Below the pieces are notes generated by a model. It saw nothing but the letters and a program-made list of their open reading frames with translations. It was not told where the DNA came from and searched no databases. The translations under genes and the position numbers were made by a program. From NCBI RefSeq assembly GCF_021044585.1, contig NZ_CP087998.1, positions 1,922,001-1,986,000 on the forward strand: a DNA stretch of 64,000 nucleotides, written 5' to 3'. The stretch's first letter is position 1. Every line of letters starts with the position of its first letter. Shown here piece after piece: positions 44,097 through 53,022 of the stretch. The DNA comes from Sulfurimonas sp. HSL-3221 (lineage in GTDB: Bacteria > Campylobacterota > Campylobacteria > Campylobacterales > Sulfurimonadaceae).

Positions 44097-44939
44097 CTAT
44101 CTCCCTTTTTTCTTGAGTAGGATCAGACGGCCCAGAATGTTGAGGCCGAGAATAAACATCGAGAGGATGAACGCCGCAGCCCATCCCATCTTCTGCCAGT
44201 CCTCGTAGGGGCTGGTAGCATAGTTGAACATCGTCACGGTCAGCGACGCCATCGGTTCACTGAGATCGTAGTTGAGGAAGTTGTCATTGAACGAGGTGAA
44301 GAGCAGCGGCGCCGTCTCTCCCCCCACACGGGCGATCCCCAACAGGACGCCGGTCAGCACCCCCGCCTTCGCGCCGCGGTAGACGACCTGCATGATCACC
44401 TTGTATTTGGGAGCCCCCAGTGCAAAGGCCGCTTCGCGCAGGGTCGAGGGAACAAGCTGGAGCATATCATCGGTGGTGCGCAGGATGATCGGGATCATGA
44501 TGATCGCCAGCGCGATGACGCCGGCCCAGCCGCTGAAGTGCCCCATCGGCAACACGACAATCGCGTAGACAAAGGAGCCGATAACGATACTCGGCGCACT
44601 CATCATAATGTCGGAGATATCGCGGATGACCTCGGCAAGCTTCGACTTCTGGCCGTACTCACTGAGGTAGGTCCCTGCCAGGATCCCCAGGGGCACCCCG
44701 ACGACGGTCGCAACGCCGACCAGGATGAGCTGACCGATCAGCGCCTGCCGCAGCCCGCTCTCCTCATAGCCCGGAGGGGCCCCTTCGAAGACGAAGATGT
44801 TCCAGTTGATCGCATCGATGCCGTTGGCGACGAGGACGTAGAGTATCCAGAAGAGAAACCCTATGCCCACGAGGGCCGAAAGGCTGGAGAGCCCCAGCAC
44901 GATTTTATTGATAAGCAGCCGTTTTTGAATCGCGGTCAT
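44097..44939 (-). CDS. pstA: Phosphate ABC transporter permease PstA
   Basis: A 280-residue permease with six predicted membrane helices. The first is IVLGLSSLSALVGIGFLFWIL, and the EAA-type loop is STLREAAFALGAPKYKVI near residue 190. The start ATG at 44939 overlaps the pstC stop in ATGA. The frame extends upstream to 45254, but that part lies inside pstC and is Arg-rich. PstA and PstC form the phosphate channel with PstB. Confidence 0.95.
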   Translation of the reverse strand: MTAIQKRLLINKIVLGLSSLSALVGIGFLFWILYVLVANGIDAINWNIFVFEGAPPGYEESGLRQALIGQLILVGVATVVGVPLGILAGTYLSEYGQKSKLAEVIRDISDIMMSAPSIVIGSFVYAIVVLPMGHFSGWAGVIALAIIMIPIILRTTDDMLQLVPSTLREAAFALGAPKYKVIMQVVYRGAKAGVLTGVLLGIARVGGETAPLLFTSFNDNFLNYDLSEPMASLTVTMFNYATSPYEDWQKMGWAAAFILSMFILGLNILGRLILLKKKGR

Positions 44940-45814
44940 TTTACCTTCCTTGTACGGCGCAAAAAGTAGAACTTGGACATCGCAATGATGACGAAGCTCA
45001 TCACCATCAGGATCAGCGCCAATCCGAAGAGGCTTGAGAAGTAGAGGTCCGTATCCGCCTCGGTGAATTCGTTGGCCAGGGTGACGGGAATCGACGTCGC
45101 CGGCGCGGTGATGTCGAGGGAGATCTTGTGCACGTTCCCCATGACGAAGGTGACGGCCATCGTCTCGCCGACAGCGCGCCCGAGGGCCAGGATCAGCGAG
45201 CCGATGATCCCCGCTTTCGCATAGGGGATGACGACATCCTTGATGACGTCCCACTTCGTCGCGCCGAGGGCGTAAGCCGACTCTTTGAGGATGTCGGGCG
45301 TGGTATTCATCGCGTCGCGGGTCACCGCCGCCATGAACGGCAGGATCATGATCGCGAGAATGATCCCCGCGGTGAGCATCCCAATGCCCAGACCTCCGAA
45401 AATATCACGGATAATCGGCACGAAATAGAAAAGCCCCCACATCCCGTAGATGACCGAGGGGATCGCCGCCAGCAGCTCGATGGAGACGCCGACGGGGGAT
45501 TTCAGTTTGGCCGGAGCAATCTCGCTCAGGAAGATCGCCACCCCGATGGCGACCGGCACGGCAAAAAGCATCGCCAGGAAGGTCGAGATCACCGAACCGG
45601 CGATCGCGGCGAACCCGCCGAATTTCTCCAGGTTCGGTGCCCACTTGTCCCCCAGGACGAAATCGAAGCCAAAAGCAGCGAACGCTTCGGTGGAGTGCTG
45701 GAAAAGCACGGTAAAGATCCAGGCGACGAGCAGCAGTATGGCCACGGCAATAATGCGGGTCGCGTTTGCAAACAGTTTGTCAATCAGAAGTGTCAAACTT
45801 TCTTCTCTCTTCAT
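44936..45814 (-). CDS. pstC: Phosphate ABC transporter permease PstC
   Basis: A 292-residue permease. Landmarks: a first helix (IIAVAILLLVAWIFTVLFQHS), LLAAIPSVIYGMWGLFYFVP near residue 115, and the EAA-type loop ILKESAYALGATKWDVIKDVV near 180, followed by SLILALGRAVGETMAV. It heads the pstCAB operon. A Pho-like box with -10 lies at 45847-45878, and the phoR stop lies about 30 bp further upstream, so the promoter is nested between the two units. Confidence 0.96.
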   Translation of the reverse strand: MKREESLTLLIDKLFANATRIIAVAILLLVAWIFTVLFQHSTEAFAAFGFDFVLGDKWAPNLEKFGGFAAIAGSVISTFLAMLFAVPVAIGVAIFLSEIAPAKLKSPVGVSIELLAAIPSVIYGMWGLFYFVPIIRDIFGGLGIGMLTAGIILAIMILPFMAAVTRDAMNTTPDILKESAYALGATKWDVIKDVVIPYAKAGIIGSLILALGRAVGETMAVTFVMGNVHKISLDITAPATSIPVTLANEFTEADTDLYFSSLFGLALILMVMSFVIIAMSKFYFLRRTRKVK

Positions 45815-45846
45815 AGGGTTTGTAGGCCCTTAATATAGTGGGCGCA

Positions 45847-45878
45847 ATGGTAAGTCACAAATGTTACAGAATAATTAC
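45847..45878 (-). promoter_or_regulatory. PhoB-like box with -10 for pstCAB
   Basis: On the minus strand, GTAAT and GTAAC at 11-bp period (45878 to 45863), 10 nt, then TACCAT (45852-45847). The ATG of pstC is at 45814. Confidence 0.72.
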
Positions 45879-45909
45879 GACGGGGGTAAAAAGACCGGGG
45901 AAAAGGCCG

Positions 45910-47346
45910 TCACTCCTCCAGGGGTCCCCCCGCCGGAAGTGCGCTGTCCGTCGGCTTCTGCAGCAGGGGAGTGATGCCGAAACCAAACGAGGAGCCCTCT
46001 CCCTCCACGCTGCTGATCTGAAGTTTCGTGCCGTGCAGTGCCAGGATATAGCTGACGATGGAGAGCCCCAACCCCATCGAATTGTCCCAGGTATTCTTTT
46101 CGACGCGGTAGAACTTGCTGCTGATGCGCTCGATCTCCTTGGCGGCGATCCCGATCCCGCGGTCGTGTACCCAGAGTGTCCCCTCATTGATCTCAAGGAG
46201 CACGGCCGATTCGGAGTACTTCATGGCATTGTCAAGCAGATTGGTGACGACCAGGTCGATCATCGTGCGGTCCGCTTCGACGAAGATGGATTCACAGGAA
46301 ACCTCCAGCGTACGGTCCGTGTACTTTTTCGTAATGTTGTTCGCACACTCCGTTGCCAGATCACAGAGGTCAAACCGGCTGTATGAAGGGGCCAGGTCGT
46401 TGTTCTCGAGTTTGACGGAGAGCGACAGGCGGTCAAGCATCGTCGAGATCTTCTGGGCGTTTGCCGTGATCTTCTGCAAGAAGCGCTGGCGGATCCGGCC
46501 GTCGATCTCCGGATCGTCGTAGAGGGTCTCCGCATAGCCGACGATCGAGGCGATCGGGTTTTTGAATTCGTGGCTGATCGCGGAGAGAATATCGTTGCGC
46601 TGCTTGTTGATCAGGCGCAGACGCGCCGTGTACTTGCGCTTCTGACGCTCGCGCTTGGCCAGTTTTTTGACGAGGTTTTTGAGCAGCAGCGAGATCTGCA
46701 GGAACTCGGTGAAGTAGCGGGGTTTCACCACCGCCTTGTAGTTCTTGTCGCTGATCTCTTCGAGATAGGCCGAGAGCTGGGCGATGTCGTAACGGATCTT
46801 GCGGCTCATCCGTATGGCGAGGTAGACCACGACGAGCAGCAGCAGCCCCAGCACGGTTGCGAGCCGGAAGAGCAGCGTGTAGAAGTCGTCGAGTACCTTC
46901 TGAAGGCTGACCGCAAGACGGAGCGTATAGGTGCTGCCCTGCCAGACGATACGCTTTGCCACATAGAGAAAATCGATGCCGATCGTATGGGAGAAACGGA
47001 CGGCCTGGCCGTACTCGCCCTTGGCCGCCGCCATCACCTCTTCGCGGTTGGCGTGGTTTTCCATCTCTTCACGGTTCGCATCGCTCTCCGCCGCCACGGT
47101 GCCGTCGACGGCAATGACGGTGATACGCTTCCCGATCTGCGGCGCCGTCTCCGCAATATAGCGGTCCATGTTCGTGACATACTGCAGGGTCGACTCTATC
47201 AGTCCGATCTCCTGCTTGAGACGTACCTCGTAGTCGCTGATAACGGACTCTTTGAGGGTAAAGTAGCCCACAAAGGAGGCGATAAGCCCCATCAGCGTGA
47301 AGATGCCGAGAAATTGGAGGATAAAGGAGTGGTGGATCTTCAGCAA
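45910..47346 (-). CDS. phoR: PhoR-like phosphate sensor histidine kinase
   Basis: A 478-residue kinase with membrane helix 1 (FLGIFTLMGLIASFVGYFTL, about 13-32), a periplasmic sensor part (about 33-165), helix 2 (LATVLGLLLLVVVYLAI near 172), a HAMP-like linker and coiled coil. The HisKA site is SAISHEFKNPIASIVGY near residue 264; the ATPase has N box VTNLLDNAMKYSE, G1 VHDRGIGI and G2 SMGLGLSIVSYI. The periplasmic part is larger than in E. coli PhoR. The start is a TTG at 47346, overlapping phoB2 by 7 bp, which fixes the pair as cognate. It likely responds to PhoU and Pst status. Confidence 0.9.
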   Translation of the reverse strand: MLKIHHSFILQFLGIFTLMGLIASFVGYFTLKESVISDYEVRLKQEIGLIESTLQYVTNMDRYIAETAPQIGKRITVIAVDGTVAAESDANREEMENHANREEVMAAAKGEYGQAVRFSHTIGIDFLYVAKRIVWQGSTYTLRLAVSLQKVLDDFYTLLFRLATVLGLLLLVVVYLAIRMSRKIRYDIAQLSAYLEEISDKNYKAVVKPRYFTEFLQISLLLKNLVKKLAKRERQKRKYTARLRLINKQRNDILSAISHEFKNPIASIVGYAETLYDDPEIDGRIRQRFLQKITANAQKISTMLDRLSLSVKLENNDLAPSYSRFDLCDLATECANNITKKYTDRTLEVSCESIFVEADRTMIDLVVTNLLDNAMKYSESAVLLEINEGTLWVHDRGIGIAAKEIERISSKFYRVEKNTWDNSMGLGLSIVSYILALHGTKLQISSVEGEGSSFGFGITPLLQKPTDSALPAGGPLEE

Positions 47347-48014
47347 AGTGTGTACCCTACTCCGCGTACCGTTTTGATGTACTCTTTGCTTTTGTCAGGG
47401 TCGATCTTCTCTTTGAGGCGGTTGATGGCGACATTGACGGTGCGGTCCTGGTACACCTCATCGCCCCCCCAGACGTGCTCCAGCAGGTAATCCCGGTCGA
47501 GCACGACGTTCTGGTTTGAGATAAGCGTATGCAGCAGATCGAATTCGAGCTTGGTCAGCGCGATGGGCGTCCCCTCTATGGTCACCTCACGCGAAGCGAG
47601 GTTGAGCAGGATGTCCCGATAGGCGACGACACCTTCGGAAGGGCTGCCCTTGGTCCGGCGGAGTATCGCGTTGATGCGCAGCAGAAGCTCTTTCATATTA
47701 AAAGGCTTCGTCATATAGTCATCCCCGCCGCGCAGGAATCCCTCTTCGATCTCGCTCTCTTTGTTCTTGGCGCTGAGATAGATGACGGGGGTCTGGACCC
47801 CCTCCTTGCGCAGTGAAGCGATAAACTCGCTCCCCTCCGCCCCGGGAAGGTTCCGGTCCATGATCATCAGATCGACGGACTCCTCGTCGAGCACGCGGCG
47901 GACGTTCTTCGTGTTCAAGAAACCGATCGTCTCGAAGCCCTCTTTTTCCAGGTTGTACTCGATGAGTTCGAGCAGATCCTCTTCATCTTCAACGATGACT
48001 ATCGTCGTATGCAT
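47340..48014 (-). CDS. phoB: PhoB-like response regulator, second paralogue
   Basis: A 224-residue PhoB-type regulator, highly similar to the one at 42401-43075. Receiver: VEDEEDLLELIEYNLEKEGF near residue 8, Asp in LMIMDRNLPGAEG near 53, Lys in YMTKPFNMKE. Winged helix: ALTKLEFDLLHTLISN and VNVAINRLKEKIDPDKSK. I choose the ATG at 48014; an upstream GTG at 48026 is less likely. It is linked to phoU (19 bp upstream) and phoR (overlapping). This is the paralogue with a cognate kinase. Confidence 0.92.
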   Translation of the reverse strand: MHTTIVIVEDEEDLLELIEYNLEKEGFETIGFLNTKNVRRVLDEESVDLMIMDRNLPGAEGSEFIASLRKEGVQTPVIYLSAKNKESEIEEGFLRGGDDYMTKPFNMKELLLRINAILRRTKGSPSEGVVAYRDILLNLASREVTIEGTPIALTKLEFDLLHTLISNQNVVLDRDYLLEHVWGGDEVYQDRTVNVAINRLKEKIDPDKSKEYIKTVRGVGYTLC

Positions 48015-48033
48015 TGCGTTTCCCACTCCCTTG

Positions 48034-48702
48034 TCAATAGCTCTGAAGTTTTCCGCCTTTTTGTTCGAACATCAGCAGGTTGGCGACGTTCACGGCACGA
48101 TCACATACCCGTTCCAACTTGCGCAGTGTTCCGAGCATACGCACATATTCGGCGGAAAGCTCGTGTTCGGAAATAATCATTGACATGATATCTTTTTCCA
48201 GGATCGCAAAGAGATCATCGTTCTTGCTCTCTTCGACCATGACCTTGCGGTACGTCTCTTCGACATCGCAGTTCGCGATATCGGAAACACAGGTGTGAAT
48301 GCAGGCCAGGGCGTTGACGACGCTCTTGTGCAGCTGCACGATGGCGTTGTCAAACGGTTCGAGATCGCAGTCGCTCTGCAGAAGCTCACGGATGCGGCGG
48401 GCATACTTTTTTGTCCCTTCGGCGATGCGTACCAGTTCGTTCGTCATCTTGAGGTAGGCGACCAGCCCCCGCAGTTCCTGGGCCTCCGGACCGAACAGTG
48501 CGAAGGTCTTGACGATCTCGTTGTCGACGGTGTTGCCGTCGTTTTCGATCATCTTCAATGTGTCTGTTGCCGCTTCGAAGCCTTCTGCACTCTTGGCGCT
48601 GTACGCCTCAAGGGCCATACGGTTCGCCGTGACCTCTTTTTGAATGATCTCGGCAATCATCCCCTGAATCTCGCGCAACTTCGTTTCGTAGCGTGGAAGC
48701 AT
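48034..48702 (-). CDS. phoU: Phosphate signalling protein PhoU
   Basis: A 222-residue all-helical PhoU with two related three-helix bundles. Metal-binding-type motifs are AYSAKSAEGFEAATDTLKMI near residue 33 and CDVEETYRKVMVEESKNDD near 155, and it ends LERVCDRAVNVANLLMFEQK. It transmits Pst transporter status to PhoR. It heads the phoU-phoB2-phoR operon, divergent from pstS. Its promoter has a Pho-like box on the minus strand at 48806-48837. Confidence 0.93.
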   Translation of the reverse strand: MLPRYETKLREIQGMIAEIIQKEVTANRMALEAYSAKSAEGFEAATDTLKMIENDGNTVDNEIVKTFALFGPEAQELRGLVAYLKMTNELVRIAEGTKKYARRIRELLQSDCDLEPFDNAIVQLHKSVVNALACIHTCVSDIANCDVEETYRKVMVEESKNDDLFAILEKDIMSMIISEHELSAEYVRMLGTLRKLERVCDRAVNVANLLMFEQKGGKLQSY

Positions 48703-48805
48703 GCTTATCCTTACTTTCTTTCAGATAGTTTATCACAATTCAGGCCTGCGGCGGTATCACCGTTTCGGGCCGTGCTATGCGATATATTTATAAATGTCGG
48801 GCGCG

Positions 48806-48837
48806 ATTATACGGAGGCTTGGTAACATAAAGGTTAC
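48806..48837 (-). promoter_or_regulatory. PhoB-like box with -10 for phoU-phoB-phoR
   Basis: On the minus strand, GTAAC and GTTAC at 11-bp period (48837 to 48822), 10 nt, then a consensus TATAAT (48811-48806). The phoU start is at 48702. Confidence 0.72.
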
Positions 48838-48865
48838 AAAAAATCCGCCCTCTCCGCCGCAAAGC

Positions 48866-48897
48866 GTAATCATTCTGTAACCATACGATTTTACAAT
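48866..48897 (+). promoter_or_regulatory. PhoB-like box with -10 for pstS
   Basis: GTAAT and GTAAC at 11-bp period (48866-48881), 10 nt, then TACAAT (48892-48897). The pstS ATG is at 48926. Confidence 0.78.
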
Positions 48898-48925
48898 GCC
48901 GCCATCACAACACGAAGGATCGTTT

Positions 48926-49930
48926 ATGCTCAAACGCATTGCAACTGCCCTCACGCTTGCATCGCTTGCACTGACCTCTGCCGCTGCCGCCGACAAGATC
49001 AGCGGTGCCGGTGCCTCATTCCCTGCCCCCCTCTATTATGACTGGGCTTTCAACTATGGCAAAGAGACTCACAGCCGCGTCAACTACCAGTCCATCGGTT
49101 CCGGCGGCGGGATCAAGCAGATCACGAACCGTATCGTCGACTTCGGTGCTTCCGACAAACCCCTCAAGACCAAGGAGCTGAACAAAGCGAAACTGCTTCA
49201 GTTCCCGGCCGTCATCGGCGCCATCGTCGTTGCCTACAACCTTCCGGGGATCGCCGACGAACAGCTCAAGCTCTCCAACGGCATCGTCGCCGACATTTTC
49301 GCCGGCAAGATCACAATGTGGAACGATCCTGCCATCGCGGCAGAGAACAAAGGGCTGGAACTCCCGAACCAGAAGATCATCGTCGTCCACCGTTCCGACG
49401 GTTCCGGCACAACGTACAACTTCACCTACTACCTGACAAAGAGCTCTGAAAACTGGGCGAACAACTACGGTGCCGGCAAGGCGATTGACTGGGCTGTCGG
49501 TATGGGCGGCAAAGGAAACGAAGGTGTCTCCAACCTCCTCAAACAGACCCCGTACACGATCGGCTACATCGAAAGCGCCTACAAAGAGAAGAACCATCTC
49601 GCCGCGGCAACGCTGCAGACGGCAAACGGCAAATGGGTCGCGGCGCGTGAAGAGAATTTCAAAGCCGCTGCCAAGTACGCCAGCTGGACGAAAGAGGACA
49701 ACTTCTACGCGCTGCTCGCCCTGCAGCCCGGCGACACTTCCTATCCGATCGTCGCGGCGACTTTCATTCTCCTGCCGAAAGAGAAACCGGCTATGGACAA
49801 GAAGGTAACCGCTTTCTTCGACTACGCCTTCAAAAAGGGTGACGACAGTGCGAAAAAGCTCGGATACATCCCGCTGCCCGAAAGCACAAAGCAGATGATC
49901 CGCGAGTACTGGACGACCAACATCAAATAA
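48926..49930 (+). CDS. pstS: Phosphate-binding periplasmic protein PstS
   Basis: A 334-residue precursor with signal peptide (KRIATALTLASLALTSAAAA) and mature start near ADKISGAGASFPAPLYYDW. Phosphate-binding loops are visible: GSGGGIKQITNRIVDFGASD near residue 58 and VVHRSDGSGTTYNFTYYLT near 155. It delivers phosphate to PstCA. The start ATG at 48926 follows GAAGGA; the frame extends to 48896 but without a signal. It is separated from pstCAB by the phoU-phoB-phoR operon and transcribed divergently from its own Pho-like promoter. Family length and motifs are normal. Confidence 0.97.
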   Translation: MLKRIATALTLASLALTSAAAADKISGAGASFPAPLYYDWAFNYGKETHSRVNYQSIGSGGGIKQITNRIVDFGASDKPLKTKELNKAKLLQFPAVIGAIVVAYNLPGIADEQLKLSNGIVADIFAGKITMWNDPAIAAENKGLELPNQKIIVVHRSDGSGTTYNFTYYLTKSSENWANNYGAGKAIDWAVGMGGKGNEGVSNLLKQTPYTIGYIESAYKEKNHLAAATLQTANGKWVAAREENFKAAAKYASWTKEDNFYALLALQPGDTSYPIVAATFILLPKEKPAMDKKVTAFFDYAFKKGDDSAKKLGYIPLPESTKQMIREYWTTNIK

Positions 49931-49975
49931 CCCGGGGGTTCCCCTTCTTTTTTGCGGCGGCTTCGTGCCGCCGAT
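49931..49975 (+). terminator. Terminator region after pstS
   Basis: A short GGGG/CCCC hairpin is followed by TTCTTTTTT, and then a strong GGCGGC/GCCGCC hairpin with loop TTCGT. The T run after the first hairpin fits a Rho-independent terminator. Confidence 0.65.
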
Positions 49976-50144
49976 TCTCCTTCAAAGCGCTCCCTGCGAG
50001 CCGCTTCACTCCTCTAAAAACACTATTTCAACCGTTTCTGCCTGAAAGCACCCTGTGCTATACTGAACCCGATACGGTTCATCTCAGCACAACCGCATCC
50101 GGTTACATGACAGTCGCACTTTGGTTACATAAAGACACAGCTTT

Positions 50145-50176
50145 GTAATCTTTATGTAATCTACCTGCTTTACAAT
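50145..50176 (+). promoter_or_regulatory. PhoB-like box with -10 for the first porin
   Basis: GTAAT and GTAAT at 11-bp period (50145-50160), 10 nt, then TACAAT (50171-50176). Two extra GGTTACAT copies 22 bp apart (50101 and 50123) lie further upstream in the opposite orientation. Confidence 0.75.
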
Positions 50177-50205
50177 TCCCGCAACTTATTATGAGGAACC
50201 GAAAA

Positions 50206-51408
50206 ATGAAACAGATCGTTTTCACGACGATTACCGCACTCCTGCTGGGCGCCACGGCTGCGAACGCAACCCAATTCTATGTCGACGGCAAGGGCCAGGT
50301 CTTTACCGAACCGGCCGAGGACAGAACGGCACTGGAATCGGAAACACCGGTTTTTGCCAAATCATCCAAGCTCGAGTTCAGCGGCCTGCACTATCTCGGC
50401 TACACCTATGAAGACAAAAAAGCCCTTCCCGAGGACAACCTCGAAGAGCTGCAAACGGGGAACTTCGAATTCAGACGGAACTACATACAGGTCAAAGCCT
50501 TCTTCTTCGACGATCCGAAAAGCTACCTCCGCGTCACCCTTGACACGACCTATGACGCGACCAACAGCTCGACCGGCGGTTATGCGAACATGTACGTCAA
50601 GTACGCCTACATCTACCTCAACAACATCCTGCCTTATACGGGTGTCGAATTCGGTATGGCGCACCGCCCCTGGATCGACTACGAAGAGCACAACGGCTGG
50701 TGGTACCGTTCAATCTCCAAAACGATGGTGGAATCGGCGCAGGCTGCCGACCTGACCAACTCTGCGGATGCCGGGATCAACTTCAAGACCAAACTCCCCT
50801 ATTTCACCTCCGAGATCGGTCTGTTCAACGGTGAAGGCTACCACGGGACGCAGGGCAACAACGACAAGATCGGTACGGGGAACTCCATCGAATGGCGCCT
50901 CACGGCTGCCGCGCTCGGAGACGGCGATGTGAAACGCAAGGCGACCAAGAACACCTACCTGGATCTCTCTTTCTTCGGCCAGTACAATATGCTCAACGAC
51001 GGCAACGAAATGAACGGAACGGCGCAGACCTATACATTCTACGGCTTCCACACCGTCTACAATATGCCTTCGTTCCTGCTCTCTGCACAATATGTTATCG
51101 CGGAGAACAACAATGACACGACCTATAAGAAGAGCGGTTCGGGCTTCTCTGTGAACGGAACATACCGCTTCGGCGACGCCTACGAGTTCGAAGTGCTGGC
51201 CCGTTACGACAACTGGACGGCAAAGATGGACAACAATCCGGATCTGAACACCGAGAACTACATCTACGGTGCGGCATGGAGACAGAACAAGAACCTCAAA
51301 TGGCTCCTGACCGGCGAGACCTATGTCGCCAACGACAAGAAGAACTATGCCGGCAGCTATACCCAGGACTTCACCGCGGTTATGCTGACCGCAGAAGTCA
51401 GCTGGTAA
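50206..51408 (+). CDS. Outer-membrane porin, phosphate-starvation type
   Basis: A 400-residue beta-barrel precursor with signal peptide (KQIVFTTITALLLGATAANA). The mature protein has alternating aromatic/polar strands (FEFRRNYIQVKAFFFDDP, YANMYVKYAYIYLNNILP, GYHGTQGNNDKIG) and a C-terminal strand FTAVMLTAEVSW ending in the aromatic needed for barrel insertion. The N-terminal QFYVDGKGQVFTEP resembles the OprO/P start in the next porin. The ATG at 50206 has AGGAA upstream; 50191 is a weaker choice. The Pho-like box at 50145-50176 predicts phosphate control. Substrate likely phosphate or another anion. Confidence 0.85.
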   Translation: MKQIVFTTITALLLGATAANATQFYVDGKGQVFTEPAEDRTALESETPVFAKSSKLEFSGLHYLGYTYEDKKALPEDNLEELQTGNFEFRRNYIQVKAFFFDDPKSYLRVTLDTTYDATNSSTGGYANMYVKYAYIYLNNILPYTGVEFGMAHRPWIDYEEHNGWWYRSISKTMVESAQAADLTNSADAGINFKTKLPYFTSEIGLFNGEGYHGTQGNNDKIGTGNSIEWRLTAAALGDGDVKRKATKNTYLDLSFFGQYNMLNDGNEMNGTAQTYTFYGFHTVYNMPSFLLSAQYVIAENNNDTTYKKSGSGFSVNGTYRFGDAYEFEVLARYDNWTAKMDNNPDLNTENYIYGAAWRQNKNLKWLLTGETYVANDKKNYAGSYTQDFTAVMLTAEVSW

Positions 51409-51578
51409 ATCCCGCCAGACAACACTACCCCAGGAGGCAGAACAGTTCCCGGAGCTCTTTTGGGCTCTGCGGACGGTTAACGCTCCAGCTATCTCCCCCA
51501 TTTTTCTGCAGCTCGATCTCCGCGTTTCATTGCATGAAGCAGATGACGCAGTATTGAGAACATTTTCATTACAGTAAT

Positions 51579-51610
51579 GTAACCCTTTTGTAATCTTTAG
51601 CCTCTACAAT
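51579..51610 (+). promoter_or_regulatory. PhoB-like box with -10 for the OprO/P porin
   Basis: GTAAC and GTAAT at 11-bp period (51579-51594), 10 nt, then TACAAT (51605-51610), followed by GCCGCC and the AGGAG ribosome binding site. Confidence 0.78.
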
Positions 51611-51641
51611 GCCGCCACCTATTTTGAGGAGTAACCCAATC

Positions 51642-52997
51642 ATGAAAAGCACATTGATTTCATCCTTGGCTGTTGTCGCTTTGAGCACAGCTGCCCATGC
51701 GACAAGCACGACACTCTACACCGACCCGACCACCGGTCAGGTCTTTACCCAAGAGGGCGAAAACCGCGTCAAAATGGGAGAGTTCATCCCTGCCGAAAGC
51801 GCGAAAGCCAACGAAAAAACGGCAACGCTGCAGGGCCCGACCGTTGAAAACGGCGATTCGCCGGAGTTCCTGCTGGGCAAAGAGACGGCGCCGAACATGA
51901 AGTTCACGGCGTCGGACAATCCGGACATGTGGCTCAAACTCGGGGTTCGCATCCAGGGGACGTTTGAAAACTACCAGCGCGATTACGAAGACGCGGCGAA
52001 GAGCGACACCGACAACTGGGACGCCTACCTCCGCCGTACGCGTTTCGAAGCCGCCGCGGGCTTCGGCAAGCACGTCTCGTTCACGATGGATATCCGCAAC
52101 GACAAGGCCAACTATCAAGATGACGGCGAGCAGAAGTTCAACGTCGGTGATGCCTACCTCAAGATCAGCAAACCCTTCAATACATCCCTCGTGAACTTCC
52201 GCCTCTACCGCGGAAAGATCGACGTGTCGCGTACCGAAACCGTCAAATCCGCCTACGTGCTGCACTACGACCGCCCGCACGTCGCCGACGAAGCGGCCCA
52301 GTACATCACCCACAACCGCCGGGGAACCAATGCGAAGATGTACGGGGACTGGAAGAAGAAAATCTATTACGAAGTCGCTTTCGGTGACGGCGTCTACTCC
52401 GGCAAGTTCAAAGACGCGGGCGGTAGCAGCTTCGACGGGGACGCTTTCAACCAGAAGAGCTTCTTCTACGGCGGGAAAGTCGTCCTCTCACCGTTTGACG
52501 GCTGGGAAGAGACCAAGCGGACCGAAACCTACTTCGGTAAAGGCAAGCACTTCGAGATCGGTGCCGCCTACTGGAACAGCCCCGGCATCGAATATGCCGA
52601 CAGCAACGTGTCACAGACCATCGACCACGAGCTGATCAACCTCGAGATGTCGGCACACTACAAAGGCGCCTTTGTGCAGGCGGAGTGGTTCCAGTTCGAC
52701 GGTGTCGTCAAGAACTGGGGCGAAGCCGAGACCGGCAAATCCAGCGGCTGGTACGTGACCGGGGAGTACGTCATCGAAGCGCTGAATTACCTCGCACCTT
52801 TTGTCCGTTACGAAAACTGGGACAAATACGACGGGAAAGGGGACTGGAAACTCGAATCGAAAATGGCAGGGGTGAACTGGTACCTCAGAGGCAACTCGAC
52901 CAAAGTCGGTCTCGTGTTCCAGGAGGATACCTACGGAAAAGATCTCGGCGACTATACCGATACGCGCTTCAAGCTGACGACGCAGTGGTTCTTCTAA
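51642..52997 (+). CDS. Phosphate-selective porin of OprO/OprP family
   Basis: A 451-residue porin with signal peptide (STLISSLAVVALSTAAHA). The N-terminal TLYTDPTTGQVFTQEGENRV and the barrel segments LKLGVRIQGTFENYQRDYE and RRTRFEAAAGFGKHVSF match the OprO/OprP (Porin_O_P) family. So do DRPHVADEAAQYI, GVNWYLRGNSTKVGLVFQED and the terminal DTRFKLTTQWFF. OprP-type channels select phosphate through a Lys/Arg ladder. The ATG at 51642 is preceded by GAGGAG. It is induced by the Pho-like promoter at 51579-51610 and follows the first porin, giving two phosphate-responsive pores. Confidence 0.92.
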   Translation: MKSTLISSLAVVALSTAAHATSTTLYTDPTTGQVFTQEGENRVKMGEFIPAESAKANEKTATLQGPTVENGDSPEFLLGKETAPNMKFTASDNPDMWLKLGVRIQGTFENYQRDYEDAAKSDTDNWDAYLRRTRFEAAAGFGKHVSFTMDIRNDKANYQDDGEQKFNVGDAYLKISKPFNTSLVNFRLYRGKIDVSRTETVKSAYVLHYDRPHVADEAAQYITHNRRGTNAKMYGDWKKKIYYEVAFGDGVYSGKFKDAGGSSFDGDAFNQKSFFYGGKVVLSPFDGWEETKRTETYFGKGKHFEIGAAYWNSPGIEYADSNVSQTIDHELINLEMSAHYKGAFVQAEWFQFDGVVKNWGEAETGKSSGWYVTGEYVIEALNYLAPFVRYENWDKYDGKGDWKLESKMAGVNWYLRGNSTKVGLVFQEDTYGKDLGDYTDTRFKLTTQWFF

Positions 52998-53022
52998 GAA
53001 CCGCCGCCCCCTCCTTTACACC

